Below the pieces are notes generated by a model that was not told the origin of the DNA, did not search any database, and saw only the letters and a program-made list of their open reading frames with translations. This document shows, one piece after another, positions 35,294-45,390 of a stretch of 64,000 nt of DNA; the stretch's first letter is position 1, and every line of letters starts with the position of its first letter. The position numbers and the translations under genes were made by a program. Where the stretch lies: NCBI GenBank assembly GCA_020630595.1, contig JAHDBC010000005.1:1-64000 (forward strand), given 5' to 3'. This DNA comes from Planktomarina sp. (GTDB lineage: Bacteria; Pseudomonadota; Alphaproteobacteria; Rhodobacterales; Rhodobacteraceae).

Positions 35294-36895
35294 TTATTGG
35301 GTCGGGTTCAGAATTGTTTCAAAGTATGCGCCGATGGGTTGATACAGATCCGATTGCCCTGCGGCGACCTGTGTGTCGCTGGCCAATTCAACTGTTGGGT
35401 CGTCGGCCGCCATGTCGGTTTCTGCGACAACGTCAGCGGCTTGATCTTCGGCCGGTGTGTCCTCTGCCACTGCGGCTGGCGCGGCGGCCATGTCTTCGGC
35501 AGGCGCATCTTGCGTATCCGCTTGGGCGTCTGTCTTTTTCGTGTTGTCAGACGTTTCCAACGCCCGTTCCAAATCAATCGCCGCAGCAGAAGCATTCAGA
35601 TCGGCCTCAAGCTCTTCCAGAATGGTTTGGGCAAGCGTGTCGTGGTAGCTGCGCGAAATGGCATCTGATTGTGCGGCTTGATCTTCGGGCTTGATGAATT
35701 GCATCAACACCAGCGCAGTTTTCGGATCAAGGCCCATTTCGGCGACCAGATACTGCAAATGCCGCACTTCATCGGGCAATGCGTCCGACGGCATTGGTGT
35801 TGAATCAACATCCTGTTGGACCTGATCGCGCCATTCGGCATTGGCCTGTGGTGACGGAAATTGCGGTTGGGGCTGAAGCGGCGCGGGTTGCTGAAGCGGT
35901 TGGGCCAGCTTTACAGCTGTCGTCGCCACGCTGAGTTGGCCCAGCTCATTTTGCAGACGCTGGATCATCGCCTCCATCTGTTTCATTTGTTCCTGCACCG
36001 GATCAGCCGCGGGTGGTTGTGCCGCTTCGATGGTCGTTGCTTCGTTTTGGCGGTTTTCCAACAGCCGGCGCAATTCGGTCAGATCTGTTTGCATGGCATC
36101 CAACGCGGCTGCGCTGTCTTCATCGGCATAGGCCGCACCTTGCGAAACCTGACCGATCGACAGGGGCTGTGGCATCGGGTTCACCCAATTCTGCGCTTCA
36201 GTCAGGGTTTCGCGCGTCGTTCCCGTGCGGGCATTTGGCACTGGCCAGCCCGTGGGTAGCACGGTGTAATCCTGCCGCGCGGAAATCCAGCGCAAATAGG
36301 CAGTGACCGCACCGAACCCTTTCAATGATATGGTCGCCAGCGTGTTTTCCCCCCTGCGCACAACCAGATCGCCGCCCGTGGACAGCAAACGTTCGAATTG
36401 CAGTTCCAGCGGTTCAAGAATGCGCATCGGCAGCGCAAGTTCGGTTGTGGTGTCCGCCAAAAACAGCTGATCCGTGGGTTGCAAACCGTCCATCATCAGG
36501 TGGATTGCTTTTTGATCCGTCAAAACCATGCGCAACGCACCCTTTTGCGCCATGCAACTGTAGGTGCGCGGTCTGCAGACCACTTCGAATACGTCATCGT
36601 CCAGACGGGGCGATGGTGAAAACCGTGCGTATCCATCGGGGTCAAACCGGAAATATACGCCTTCGACCAACCCTTCTTGAAATGTTGGCCAACCAAAGGC
36701 CCCGCGCAGGTTTTGCTGGGCTTCGCGCGCGCCATCGGCGAACAGAAGACGCGTATCAAGGATCACGTTTTCAGATGCGAATGCCGCGGAAAGTTGTGTG
36801 TCAGTATCCCCGGACGCGGCGATGGTTTGGGCGACTGCAACGGGGGCCGCTGCAAGGGCCGCAATGAATGCGGAAAGTGAGAGTGCGCGGTTCAT
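35294..36895 (-). CDS. hypothetical secreted protein with coiled-coil and acidic Ala-rich C-terminal region
   Basis: Signal peptide MNRALSLSAFIAALAAAPVAVAQ; central QMEAMIQRLQNELGQL coiled coil; start overlaps the stop of 36895-38583. Confidence 0.8.
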   Translation of the reverse strand: MNRALSLSAFIAALAAAPVAVAQTIAASGDTDTQLSAAFASENVILDTRLLFADGAREAQQNLRGAFGWPTFQEGLVEGVYFRFDPDGYARFSPSPRLDDDVFEVVCRPRTYSCMAQKGALRMVLTDQKAIHLMMDGLQPTDQLFLADTTTELALPMRILEPLELQFERLLSTGGDLVVRRGENTLATISLKGFGAVTAYLRWISARQDYTVLPTGWPVPNARTGTTRETLTEAQNWVNPMPQPLSIGQVSQGAAYADEDSAAALDAMQTDLTELRRLLENRQNEATTIEAAQPPAADPVQEQMKQMEAMIQRLQNELGQLSVATTAVKLAQPLQQPAPLQPQPQFPSPQANAEWRDQVQQDVDSTPMPSDALPDEVRHLQYLVAEMGLDPKTALVLMQFIKPEDQAAQSDAISRSYHDTLAQTILEELEADLNASAAAIDLERALETSDNTKKTDAQADTQDAPAEDMAAAPAAVAEDTPAEDQAADVVAETDMAADDPTVELASDTQVAAGQSDLYQPIGAYFETILNPTQ

Positions 36896-38583
36896 TAGAA
36901 ATCAGCCTCTTTCTGGACGGAATGACGAATAGCTGGCAACCAGTCCGCCTGTGTCGGCGGATCGGGCATATTGCGCTTTTGGCGAATGTCTTGATCGCGA
37001 AAGGCGGTGTACCAGACTTCGGTGTTTCCGGTATAGGGGGTCAGAATCGGGCCCTGCACCTTGTGCAAAAGGGCCGTCAGGATGATCCCGTTGTTGTTGG
37101 CTGTGAAGATTTCAACGCGGCCCTGGCCCCGTTCATACAGCCCTTCGTACATCCCGTTTTCGGGATCATAAAGTTCGATAATCGCATCAAAAAGCGCATC
37201 GGTGTATTCCGTATCCCACAGAACCCACATGCCAATGGCCGCCTTTGCCGCGACAGCGGCGTGGTCGGGCACATAGTCCCCGCGCGGCGTGACCGTGTTC
37301 CATGGATAGCCATCCGAAAAGATCGTATCGTAGGTAAAATAAGGTGGTCCTTTGACGTTGTGTTCGGAACGCGCCGTCATAAAGCCCGTCTGACGCCAAC
37401 GATTTTCCTGAACCTGATAGATCCTGTCGGCGAATTCCGCACGCCAGCCATCCGTAGACAGCCATTCGGGGCTGCTGTCGTCGTGGGGCATGTCCCAGCC
37501 CAGTTCCAACCCATCTTGCAGATAGGATTCCGTTACCACGTAGTTTTGGGAATGAAACACCCGCGGATCACGCCCATCATAGGGCACTTGCACGCCAAAG
37601 ATGCTGGCTGTCAGAAACGGTTCTGCACGGTGGGCCAGAATTGGCTGGAAGCCCCATAGGGCGAACCCTTTGGCCGCATATTCTTCGTAGCCCAGACGCC
37701 CTTCCTGCGCATAGACGGTTTCGCCCGTTTCCTTGTCAACGAATGCACCCCAAAGCACGCCCTCTTCGTCGACGGCATTGGAATAATCCCATTTCAGCAG
37801 GACGCTGTCGATTGTGTTGGCCAAATAGGGATAGCGGTTTTTCAAAATCCGCATCCAGACCAGGAACCGCCCGATATCAAGCGCCGAAAAGCCAATTTCG
37901 CCCGGCTTGTTGGTATAGTCCACCTTTTCGCCGGTTTGGGTGTGATACACCTTGTTGGGCATTTCACCACGGAACAGATCCAACCCCTTGATCGTGGTCA
38001 AAAGGCGCATCATGCGTTGGTCAAAATCCGGTTTTTCGATGATGCACAATTCATAAGCCGCGACGGCCCCCGCAATATAGGATGCGGTGTCCCACAAGGT
38101 GGTCGATGGGTAGTTGCCCACCGAATTCGCAAGACCGGTGTTTTCTTGTGTAAAATTTTCGAAATATCGCCAGGCAACATGGGCCGCTTTCAATTCGCGG
38201 TCCGTCAGAAAACCGCGACGGGACTGGAAATTGCGCACATAGGCATTGCGCCGATCATATCCGGGCGCGCGTCCCCGTTCCAAATCCAGCCCATCAAAAT
38301 AGTTGGATGACATTTCGCACATTCGCGGCGGTTTTTGCCGTCTTGGTTCCTGTCGAACAACGCTTGTTACGGCCACCGGTTGGTTGCCGCGCATCAGGGC
38401 AGGAATACGGTCAAGGGCCCCGCCCGCGACGATGGGTTCTTCCTCTTCTTCCCGGAACAGGAACATGTCGCGCGCTGCATTGCCAACACCCCATGCTGTT
38501 CCGCCGATGATTGCGGATGACGATGCAAGGACAAGTGCGGCAAAGACCCACGATTTGCGTGACGGTGATGATTGTTTTGTCAT
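36895..38583 (-). CDS. DUF3131 domain-containing protein, paralog 2 (membrane-anchored)
   Basis: N-terminal TM (SWVFAALVLASSSAIIGGTAWGVG), AWRYFENFTQENTGLANSVGNYPSTTLWDTASYIAG...MPNKVYHTQTGEKVDYTNKPG. Confidence 0.88.
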   Translation of the reverse strand: MTKQSSPSRKSWVFAALVLASSSAIIGGTAWGVGNAARDMFLFREEEEEPIVAGGALDRIPALMRGNQPVAVTSVVRQEPRRQKPPRMCEMSSNYFDGLDLERGRAPGYDRRNAYVRNFQSRRGFLTDRELKAAHVAWRYFENFTQENTGLANSVGNYPSTTLWDTASYIAGAVAAYELCIIEKPDFDQRMMRLLTTIKGLDLFRGEMPNKVYHTQTGEKVDYTNKPGEIGFSALDIGRFLVWMRILKNRYPYLANTIDSVLLKWDYSNAVDEEGVLWGAFVDKETGETVYAQEGRLGYEEYAAKGFALWGFQPILAHRAEPFLTASIFGVQVPYDGRDPRVFHSQNYVVTESYLQDGLELGWDMPHDDSSPEWLSTDGWRAEFADRIYQVQENRWRQTGFMTARSEHNVKGPPYFTYDTIFSDGYPWNTVTPRGDYVPDHAAVAAKAAIGMWVLWDTEYTDALFDAIIELYDPENGMYEGLYERGQGRVEIFTANNNGIILTALLHKVQGPILTPYTGNTEVWYTAFRDQDIRQKRNMPDPPTQADWLPAIRHSVQKEADF

Positions 38584-38750
38584 GGGCCCCCCCGGTTTTG
38601 GCTCAACATCCCGGTGATACCGCTTGGGTCTTAACAAACTGGAAAACTTACAAATTTACGGATCAGGCAGGCCCAAAGCCTGTTGAAACAGCACTTTCTT
38701 AACGGTCCGGGGCGCATAAATGCCCGCAACGCAGAGGGCGGGGAAAAAAG

Positions 38751-40748
38751 ATGAAACATTTTCAGCAGACCGACATTCAAAGCCACGAAAGTGTTGATCC
38801 AGTGGTGTCACAAGATCACGAAACCACGATCCAGACCGTTATGATGAACGACCGTGGATTGCCCCGTTGGGCCGCACTGATCAGTCTGTTGTTTTCGGTT
38901 GCGTCCGCGGTCTGCGTGGCCGGGATTGCGATTGTGGCCATCTTGTTTCAAAGTCTGGTCGCGCAAAACGGGGATGTGTTTGGCACGTTGCCGTTTCTGG
39001 CGCTGGGCATGGTGCCGGTGATCGGCCTTTACGTTTTGGAATTTGCGCAGGTCAAAGCCTTTGCCGGGCTGCAAAAGGTGCAACAGTCCGTGCGGCTGCG
39101 GACCGGGGCCATTGCGGGGCTTTTGATTATCCTTGCGCTTGCGTTTGTGCATCCGCTTTTGATCTTGCCAACTGCTGTGTCCGTTGCCGTTGGTGCCGCA
39201 TGTATGGCGTTGGCGGTTCGGTTCGGACGCTGGCACCCGGCTTGGGAATTTTCCCCGGCAGAGGCTGTGTCGATCCTGTCGGGCCGTGATGCAGAAGGGT
39301 TCACATATGCGCAATCCCAGCCCGTTGCCCCTGCAGCGCTGACGGCACTGAAATGGTTTATTCCCGCTTGTGCGATTGTTTTGTCGGTCGCATTGGGCAG
39401 TTGGATGGTGGCACAATCCATTCTGATGCTGCCTGCATTGATCGCCGTGGCCGGATTGTCGTTTTGGGCCAGCGTTCAGATTGCGGCCTTTTTGTTGGCC
39501 CGTTTCATCAATGGGGCGTCCGCAGATCCCCATCACGCGCCGACGGTTGTGGATCAAACCGATGTGCCGCCCGCATTCCGCGAAAGCTGTAACGCCGAAG
39601 GTCTGATCGTGCATGGGCTGACGGTTTCAGATGCAAATGGCGCCCGGCTTTTGTCCGATCTGCGTTTCAATCTGGCACCGGGGACAATCGTTGCAGTGAC
39701 AGGGGCGGCGGCCTGCGGGAAATCCGTTCTGGCGCGGGCCTTGGTCAATCCATTTTCGATTGCGGGCGCATCTGTGACTGGCGCCGTTCAGTTTCGTGAT
39801 CAAAGCCTGTGGCAACGCAGCACACGCGACATGGGTCTTTATGCCGGGCTGATCGCCGAAACGCCCCTTATCCTTGCACAAAATGGCGCAGCCAACGCTA
39901 TGGCATTTCAGTCTGATGGGTATCGGGATCGGGCGCGGCGGTGTCTGGAAAGTATCGTTTTTTCGTCCGAAGTTGTTGACCGTATCCTTGGCGCGCCTGA
40001 TGCGACGCGCCTGTCGATGTCGGACCAACGCCGGTTGGAACTGTCGCGGATGTTTTTTCTCGCGCCTTTTGTGATGGTTCTGGACCGGCCTGAAAATCAT
40101 TGTGATCCCGCAACCGTGCGCGCGCTGGCAGCCCGTTTGCAACAGGAACGCCGGGCAGGGCGCATTGTTATCTTGGTGACCGAAGACCGCGCGCTTTTGG
40201 AAATTTGCGACAGGATGATGGTCTTGCAAAACGGGCGCATCATTGACCATGGCCCCGCCGCTGAAATTCTGGGCCGCACGTCCACGGGCTGGGCCAGATT
40301 CGTGTGTGACCAGCGTTTGGAATCCGAAGATGTTCTGACCGATTGGGTGCGGTCCCATTTCAAGCGCAAAGGCGATGAAGGCAATCGTGATACCGTGGCA
40401 GCCATTGCAGCGGAACTTTTGGCGTTTTCGTGTCAGGATATTGCGCCGGTTGGAACGGAAAAAATCGATTTCGATTTCAAACATTACCAAGGGCATTGCG
40501 TTTTGAAACTGACAGACACCGGGCGTTTGCTGAGCAGTGGTCAAATTCAGCGCGCACAGCGTGCAAGCCTGAACGAAAAGGGATCGTCCATGACGCCTTT
40601 GGGGGCCGTGTTGCGCGGTGCTTTGGGGTTCGAACAGGTCATGGAAGATGGCAAGCGCACGATCAGCCTGACCATCAAAACCTATGACCCACGATTGACA
40701 GGTGGATCTGACACCGCCCCGGCGCCTCGTGTCAGGGAAACAGCCTAA
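38751..40748 (+). CDS. ABC exporter-like membrane protein with degenerate nucleotide-binding domain
   Basis: TM region, then VTGAAACGKSVLARALV (Walker A-like), LSMSDQRRLELSRMFFLAPFVMVLDRP (signature/Walker B-like), ILVTEDRALLEICDRMMVLQNGRIIDHG. Confidence 0.8.
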   Translation: MKHFQQTDIQSHESVDPVVSQDHETTIQTVMMNDRGLPRWAALISLLFSVASAVCVAGIAIVAILFQSLVAQNGDVFGTLPFLALGMVPVIGLYVLEFAQVKAFAGLQKVQQSVRLRTGAIAGLLIILALAFVHPLLILPTAVSVAVGAACMALAVRFGRWHPAWEFSPAEAVSILSGRDAEGFTYAQSQPVAPAALTALKWFIPACAIVLSVALGSWMVAQSILMLPALIAVAGLSFWASVQIAAFLLARFINGASADPHHAPTVVDQTDVPPAFRESCNAEGLIVHGLTVSDANGARLLSDLRFNLAPGTIVAVTGAAACGKSVLARALVNPFSIAGASVTGAVQFRDQSLWQRSTRDMGLYAGLIAETPLILAQNGAANAMAFQSDGYRDRARRCLESIVFSSEVVDRILGAPDATRLSMSDQRRLELSRMFFLAPFVMVLDRPENHCDPATVRALAARLQQERRAGRIVILVTEDRALLEICDRMMVLQNGRIIDHGPAAEILGRTSTGWARFVCDQRLESEDVLTDWVRSHFKRKGDEGNRDTVAAIAAELLAFSCQDIAPVGTEKIDFDFKHYQGHCVLKLTDTGRLLSSGQIQRAQRASLNEKGSSMTPLGAVLRGALGFEQVMEDGKRTISLTIKTYDPRLTGGSDTAPAPRVRETA

Positions 40749-41998
40749 TGCGAATGAAACAGGTCCCCTTTGGACCGCCCCGGCTGCGTGCCGTTGGGTG
40801 GTTTGGGTTGGCGGTCACAGGCTGCTTGGCCATGGTGGTTGGCGCGTTGATCGCAGCAGATCAAGTGATGCACCGCCCGCAAATGACGTTGGTCGGTACA
40901 TTGCAATCCGCGCAGCGTCCGGTCCCGGTTGTTTTGCCCGGGGGGGCACAGATTTCTGAATTGCTTGTGAAAAACGGGGATCATGTTGCCCAGGGCCAGA
41001 CCCTTGCATCCTATGATCACGCGGCCCTTTCAGATCTGGCCGACAGCCTTGATATTAAGCTGTTGGTGATGCGGTTTGATCGCGAATGCGCGCTGGACCA
41101 TGCGGTGATCCAAGACATGCAAGATTGGACACAATCTGCAGGTCCCGACGTGCGCGGGCAACTTAGGTTGGCGGCGGAATCTTGTCTGGCACGGCATCAA
41201 ACCGACAGCCGCGCGTTGCGCGCCAGCATGCGCGAACGAGACATGCTGCAAGACCGCGCGCGGCTGATAGATCAGCACATCCTTGCGCTGCAGGGCGAAC
41301 CGGTGGCAACCAATCAATCCGGTCGCGCCCGTACGATTATGTCTGCGCTGCTCGCACAGTCTGAAATTGATACCCAATTGGCGCAAACTGCCCTGCAAAT
41401 CGAAGATGCGGCGGCGATCTTGAAACAGATGTCGATTGATCGCACCGCGGCGCTTGATGCGCAAATCAACGATTTGAAAGCGCAACGGGCGCAACTTGCG
41501 CGGTTGTTGGCAGCACCGCGCCTCGATGCGCCCACGGATGGGCGGGTGCGCCGGGTGCGGGTGCCATCCACCCGCGATGCCCTGCCGCAGGATGTGGTGG
41601 TTATGGAAATCGTTCCCGATGTGGCCGCGCCATATGTTCTGGATGTCCAGATCGATCCGGAAATTGCAGATCGTCTGGCCCCGGGCACCCGCTTTGATTT
41701 GCGGATGTCTGGGTTGGATCGGCGCGATGATCCGGGGGCAACAGCCATCTGGAACCCAATTTCAAAGATCGCTTCGGCGGATGGCACAGCCCTTCGGGTG
41801 CAAATCCCATTGACGCCAGATTCCGAAGAACGTCTGTTGCAACGCCAAGACCGGATCGCATTTTCAGATGCCACCAGTGCGGCCGTGGTGACATTTCATC
41901 CGCAAGCCGTTGGGGTGCGTCAGTCAGTCGTTTCGGCGTTAAACAGGCTTGTGGCAGACACGGATATCGCCGCGCTGTTCGGACTTTCCGCATCCTGA
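40748..41998 (+). CDS. HlyD-like membrane fusion/periplasmic adaptor protein
   Basis: N-terminal TM, lipoyl-like LPGGAQISELLVKNGDHVAQGQTLASYD, long helical hairpin, barrel GRVRRVRVPSTRDALPQDVVVMEIVP. Confidence 0.85.
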   Translation: MRMKQVPFGPPRLRAVGWFGLAVTGCLAMVVGALIAADQVMHRPQMTLVGTLQSAQRPVPVVLPGGAQISELLVKNGDHVAQGQTLASYDHAALSDLADSLDIKLLVMRFDRECALDHAVIQDMQDWTQSAGPDVRGQLRLAAESCLARHQTDSRALRASMRERDMLQDRARLIDQHILALQGEPVATNQSGRARTIMSALLAQSEIDTQLAQTALQIEDAAAILKQMSIDRTAALDAQINDLKAQRAQLARLLAAPRLDAPTDGRVRRVRVPSTRDALPQDVVVMEIVPDVAAPYVLDVQIDPEIADRLAPGTRFDLRMSGLDRRDDPGATAIWNPISKIASADGTALRVQIPLTPDSEERLLQRQDRIAFSDATSAAVVTFHPQAVGVRQSVVSALNRLVADTDIAALFGLSAS

Positions 41999-42043
41999 TC
42001 GCTGTGTTAGGCCCCCGCATCAATGGATTAGGGGAATATCGAC

Positions 42044-43090
42044 GTGAATGCGGTGACGAATGCGGCAATGCTGGATCAAGCGGCAAGACTGTCTGTTGCG
42101 CCGATGATGGCGTGGACCGACAGCCTGTGTCGCCAGTTTCACCGCACGCTGACCCGCAAATCGTTGTTGTATACGGAAATGGTGACGGCCGCGGCCCTGG
42201 TCCACGGCAACGCGACGCATTTGCTGGACCATGATCCAGCAGAACATCCGCTGGCGGTGCAATTGGGCGGATCAGACCCGCACCTGTTGAAGCAGGCTGC
42301 CCGCATCTGCCGCGATGCCGGCTATGCAGAGGTTAATCTGAACGTCGGCTGCCCATCCGATCGTGTCCAATCGGGTGCCTTTGGCGCCGTTTTGATGAAA
42401 TCACCTGATGTGGTTCGCGCATGTCTGGAAGCGATGCAGGACGTTGATGGGATCATTGTTACCGTCAAATGCCGCATCGGGGTCGATGACCAATCACCGC
42501 AAGATGTGTTGCCAGCGTTTCTGGACATGGTGCGGGACACCGGCGTTCACAGGGTTGCAGTGCATGCGCGCAAGGCGTGGCTGCAAGGGTTAAGCCCCAA
42601 GGAAAACCGCGACATCCCGCCACTGGATTATCCGCTGGTCTTTGCCATGAAACAGGCCTTCCCATCCCTGCACATCAGCCTGAACGGTGGGGTGTGTGAT
42701 TTGAAGGATGCGGCACATCATCTGGGGCAGGGTTTGGATGGTGTCATGATTGGGCGGGCCGCCTATCACGATCCCGCGCAGATCCTGCTGACAGCTGATG
42801 GCGATATCTTTGGCGCAGAGAACCCGCACGTCAGCGTGCTTGACGCTGCGGTTGCCATGGAACCCGTTCTGGCTGCGCATCTGGAACGGGGCGGGCGCAT
42901 GCACCAATTGACGCGCCACATGCTGGGCCTGTTTGCAGGCCTGCCCGGCGCGCGCCATTGGCGCAGACGTTTGTCAGAAGCGGGGGCTGACCCAAATGCC
43001 GATCTTGGCAGCTATCGCATGATCCTTGCCGAAGTGCGGCAGCGCATGTCACAGGCAGACACCGCTGAACCTCAAAGAAAGGCAGTTTGA
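42044..43090 (+). CDS. dusA: tRNA-dihydrouridine(20/20a) synthase DusA
   Basis: LSVAPMMAWTDSLCRQFHRTLTRKSLLYTEMVTAAALVHG, LNVGCPSDRVQSGAFGAVLM, VHARKAWLQGLSPKENR. Confidence 0.95.
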   Translation: MNAVTNAAMLDQAARLSVAPMMAWTDSLCRQFHRTLTRKSLLYTEMVTAAALVHGNATHLLDHDPAEHPLAVQLGGSDPHLLKQAARICRDAGYAEVNLNVGCPSDRVQSGAFGAVLMKSPDVVRACLEAMQDVDGIIVTVKCRIGVDDQSPQDVLPAFLDMVRDTGVHRVAVHARKAWLQGLSPKENRDIPPLDYPLVFAMKQAFPSLHISLNGGVCDLKDAAHHLGQGLDGVMIGRAAYHDPAQILLTADGDIFGAENPHVSVLDAAVAMEPVLAAHLERGGRMHQLTRHMLGLFAGLPGARHWRRRLSEAGADPNADLGSYRMILAEVRQRMSQADTAEPQRKAV

Positions 43091-43908
43091 TGGATCCCAT
43101 GACAGTGCTGACCGTTGCGATTTTGATGCTGATCATCGGGGCCATCGCCGGTATTCTTGCGGGCCTTTTGGGTGTGGGTGGCGGTGTCGTTCTTGTGCCC
43201 GCGTTCTTTTACACCTTTACCGCGTTGGGCTTTGATGGCCCGGGGGTGATGCAGGTGTGTCTTGCCACATCGCTGGCCACGATCATCGTCACGTCGATCC
43301 GGTCAACCCAATCGCATCACAAGAAAGGGGCGGTGGATTGGGATATTCTGCGCAGCATGGCCCCCGGTATCGTGCTTGGCGCAATTGTGGGGGTTTTCGT
43401 TGCCGCGCAGCTGTCGTCCCTGACGTTGCAGATCATCTTTGGCGTTCTGGGGGCCTGTATTGGCGCATACTTCATTTTTGGCCGGGCGGATTGGACGCTG
43501 AAAACCGAATTGCCGGGGCCGCGTTTGCGCACAGCATGGGGCGGGTTCATGGGCATCCTGTCCGTTCTTTTGGGCATTGGCGGGGGGTCACTGGGTGTGC
43601 CGTTCATGACGCTGCACGGGGTTGCAATTCACCGCGCTGTTGCGACGGCTGCGGGGTTTGGGCTTGCCATCGCTTTGCCATCGGTGGTGGCCTGGTTTTT
43701 TGTCACGGTTGATGGGCCAACACCACCGTTTACGATTGGGGCAGTCAACATCCCGGCCTTTGCCATCATTGTGCCGATGACCATTTTGACGGCCCCCTAT
43801 GGTGCGCGACTTGCGCATGCGATGCCTGCGGGTCCATTGCGCAAGGTTTTTGGCGTCTTTTTGATATTTGTCGCGCTGAACATGGCACGTGCGGCCATAT
43901 GGGGCTGA
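43090..43908 (+). CDS. sulfite exporter TauE/SafE family protein
   Basis: Multi-TM; GILAGLLGVGGGVVLVPAF and GILSVLLGIGGGSLGVPFM duplicated motifs. Confidence 0.94.
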   Translation: MDPMTVLTVAILMLIIGAIAGILAGLLGVGGGVVLVPAFFYTFTALGFDGPGVMQVCLATSLATIIVTSIRSTQSHHKKGAVDWDILRSMAPGIVLGAIVGVFVAAQLSSLTLQIIFGVLGACIGAYFIFGRADWTLKTELPGPRLRTAWGGFMGILSVLLGIGGGSLGVPFMTLHGVAIHRAVATAAGFGLAIALPSVVAWFFVTVDGPTPPFTIGAVNIPAFAIIVPMTILTAPYGARLAHAMPAGPLRKVFGVFLIFVALNMARAAIWG

Positions 43909-44693
43909 CGGATTTTGATAGATTGGGGTGGGCTGCGTTCCCACCCGAAGACTGTGTGTCTGAATGGGTGGCATCTGTCGCGCCAGTGGCCCGGGCGATC
44001 GCGTCTGATCCCAACCGCCCAGCGGAATGGGTGCGCCATCAGGCGACGTGGTTTGTGGGCGTGAATGCATTGCCCAATGACGCCGGGGGGGCCGTCAACG
44101 GGGGACCGGGGTTGGACGGTCAGGCCATCCGTGCGGCGCGCGCAATGTATGGTGATCTGCCGCTTGAACCGGCGCAGGTGTCCGTGATCTATCGCGGATA
44201 CCCCAAACAGGACCCAGATGAAACGGATGCCAATCACCGATTTCGCCTGAACCGTGATGCCGCCCATGTGGATGGGTTGCTGCCCGTTGGGCCGACCAAG
44301 CGTCGAAAATTGCTGGAACCGCACGCCTTTGTTCTGGGCATCCCGCTGAACGCGTCACCTGTTGCGGCCGCCCCGATGGTGGTGTGGGAAGGAAGCCACC
44401 AGATTATGGCACAAGCCTTTATCCAAGCCTTTGAACGGGTGGCAGAGGCGGATCGACCCGATCTGGATGTCACTGACATTTACAAGGCAGCCCGCAAACG
44501 CTGTTTTGAAGAGTGTCAGCGAAGCGTCGTTCATGTGCCCGTGGGGGGCAGTTATTTGATCCACCGCATGGCGCTGCATGGTGTGGCCCCATGGGATGAT
44601 GCCGTGGATGGACCCAAAGACGGGCGCATCATTGCCTATTTCCGCCCAGAAGCACCGGGCGGGATTGCCCAATGGTTGACGGGCTGGCGCTAA
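43899..44693 (+). CDS. putative 2-oxoglutarate/Fe(II)-dependent oxygenase-like protein
   Basis: AAHVDGLLP (HxD) with distal LIHRMALHGVAPW and IIAYFRPE (H...R); overlaps upstream stop. Confidence 0.5.
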   Translation: MGLTDFDRLGWAAFPPEDCVSEWVASVAPVARAIASDPNRPAEWVRHQATWFVGVNALPNDAGGAVNGGPGLDGQAIRAARAMYGDLPLEPAQVSVIYRGYPKQDPDETDANHRFRLNRDAAHVDGLLPVGPTKRRKLLEPHAFVLGIPLNASPVAAAPMVVWEGSHQIMAQAFIQAFERVAEADRPDLDVTDIYKAARKRCFEECQRSVVHVPVGGSYLIHRMALHGVAPWDDAVDGPKDGRIIAYFRPEAPGGIAQWLTGWR

Positions 44694-44917
44694 CCTTGCC
44701 GGGTGGTGCGCCCGCCGCGCCGTTTGCGCAGACGCGGTGCGCGGGTCGGCAATTCATCCATCACCGCACGGCGTTCGTCTGGCGTCATGCGCGACCACAT
44801 TCCGATTTCTTCCATGGATCGCAGGCACCCGACACAGATGCGTTCGACCGGATGGATGGAACACAGCTTCAGACAGGGGCTTTCGATTTCGTCGCGTTTC
44901 CAAACTTGGTCGGTCAT
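44690..44917 (-). CDS. DUF1289 domain-containing protein
   Basis: [41 protein letters not shown]. Confidence 0.92.
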   Translation of the reverse strand: MTDQVWKRDEIESPCLKLCSIHPVERICVGCLRSMEEIGMWSRMTPDERRAVMDELPTRAPRLRKRRGGRTTRQG

Positions 44918-45390
44918 CTGTTCGCCCTGATATGGCGCCAACGATCCAGCGCCCCCTGAAGGATGAAGGCGGCGGCCACATGGTCGATCACCTCTGCCCG
45001 TTTCTTGCGACTTGTGTCCGCTTCTAGCAAGGCCCTTTCTGCGGCAACGGTCGATAATCTTTCATCCCAATAGGTGATCGGCAGTTCTGTTTTGGCAGCA
45101 AAATTGCGGGCAAAGGCGCGGGTTGATTGGCACCGTGGGCCTTCGCTGCCATCCATATTGCGCGGCAGGCCCAGAATGATGCCCCCGGGCGCACGGTCCG
45201 CGATCAATGCCAAAAGCGCTTCTGCATCAGTGCCGAACTTTTTACGCCGGATTGTCGTGATAGGGGTCGCCGTGGACCACAGCCCGTCAGACACAGCGAC
45301 GCCAATGGTTTTCGTGCCCAGATCCAGCCCCATCCAACCCTGGCCGATGGGGGTCTGTGGGGCAAATTCAGCAAAGTCTTCGTAGATCAT
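44914..45390 (-). CDS. ruvX: Holliday junction resolvase-like protein RuvX/YqgF
   Basis: [59 protein letters not shown]. Confidence 0.95.
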   Translation of the reverse strand: MIYEDFAEFAPQTPIGQGWMGLDLGTKTIGVAVSDGLWSTATPITTIRRKKFGTDAEALLALIADRAPGGIILGLPRNMDGSEGPRCQSTRAFARNFAAKTELPITYWDERLSTVAAERALLEADTSRKKRAEVIDHVAAAFILQGALDRWRHIRANR

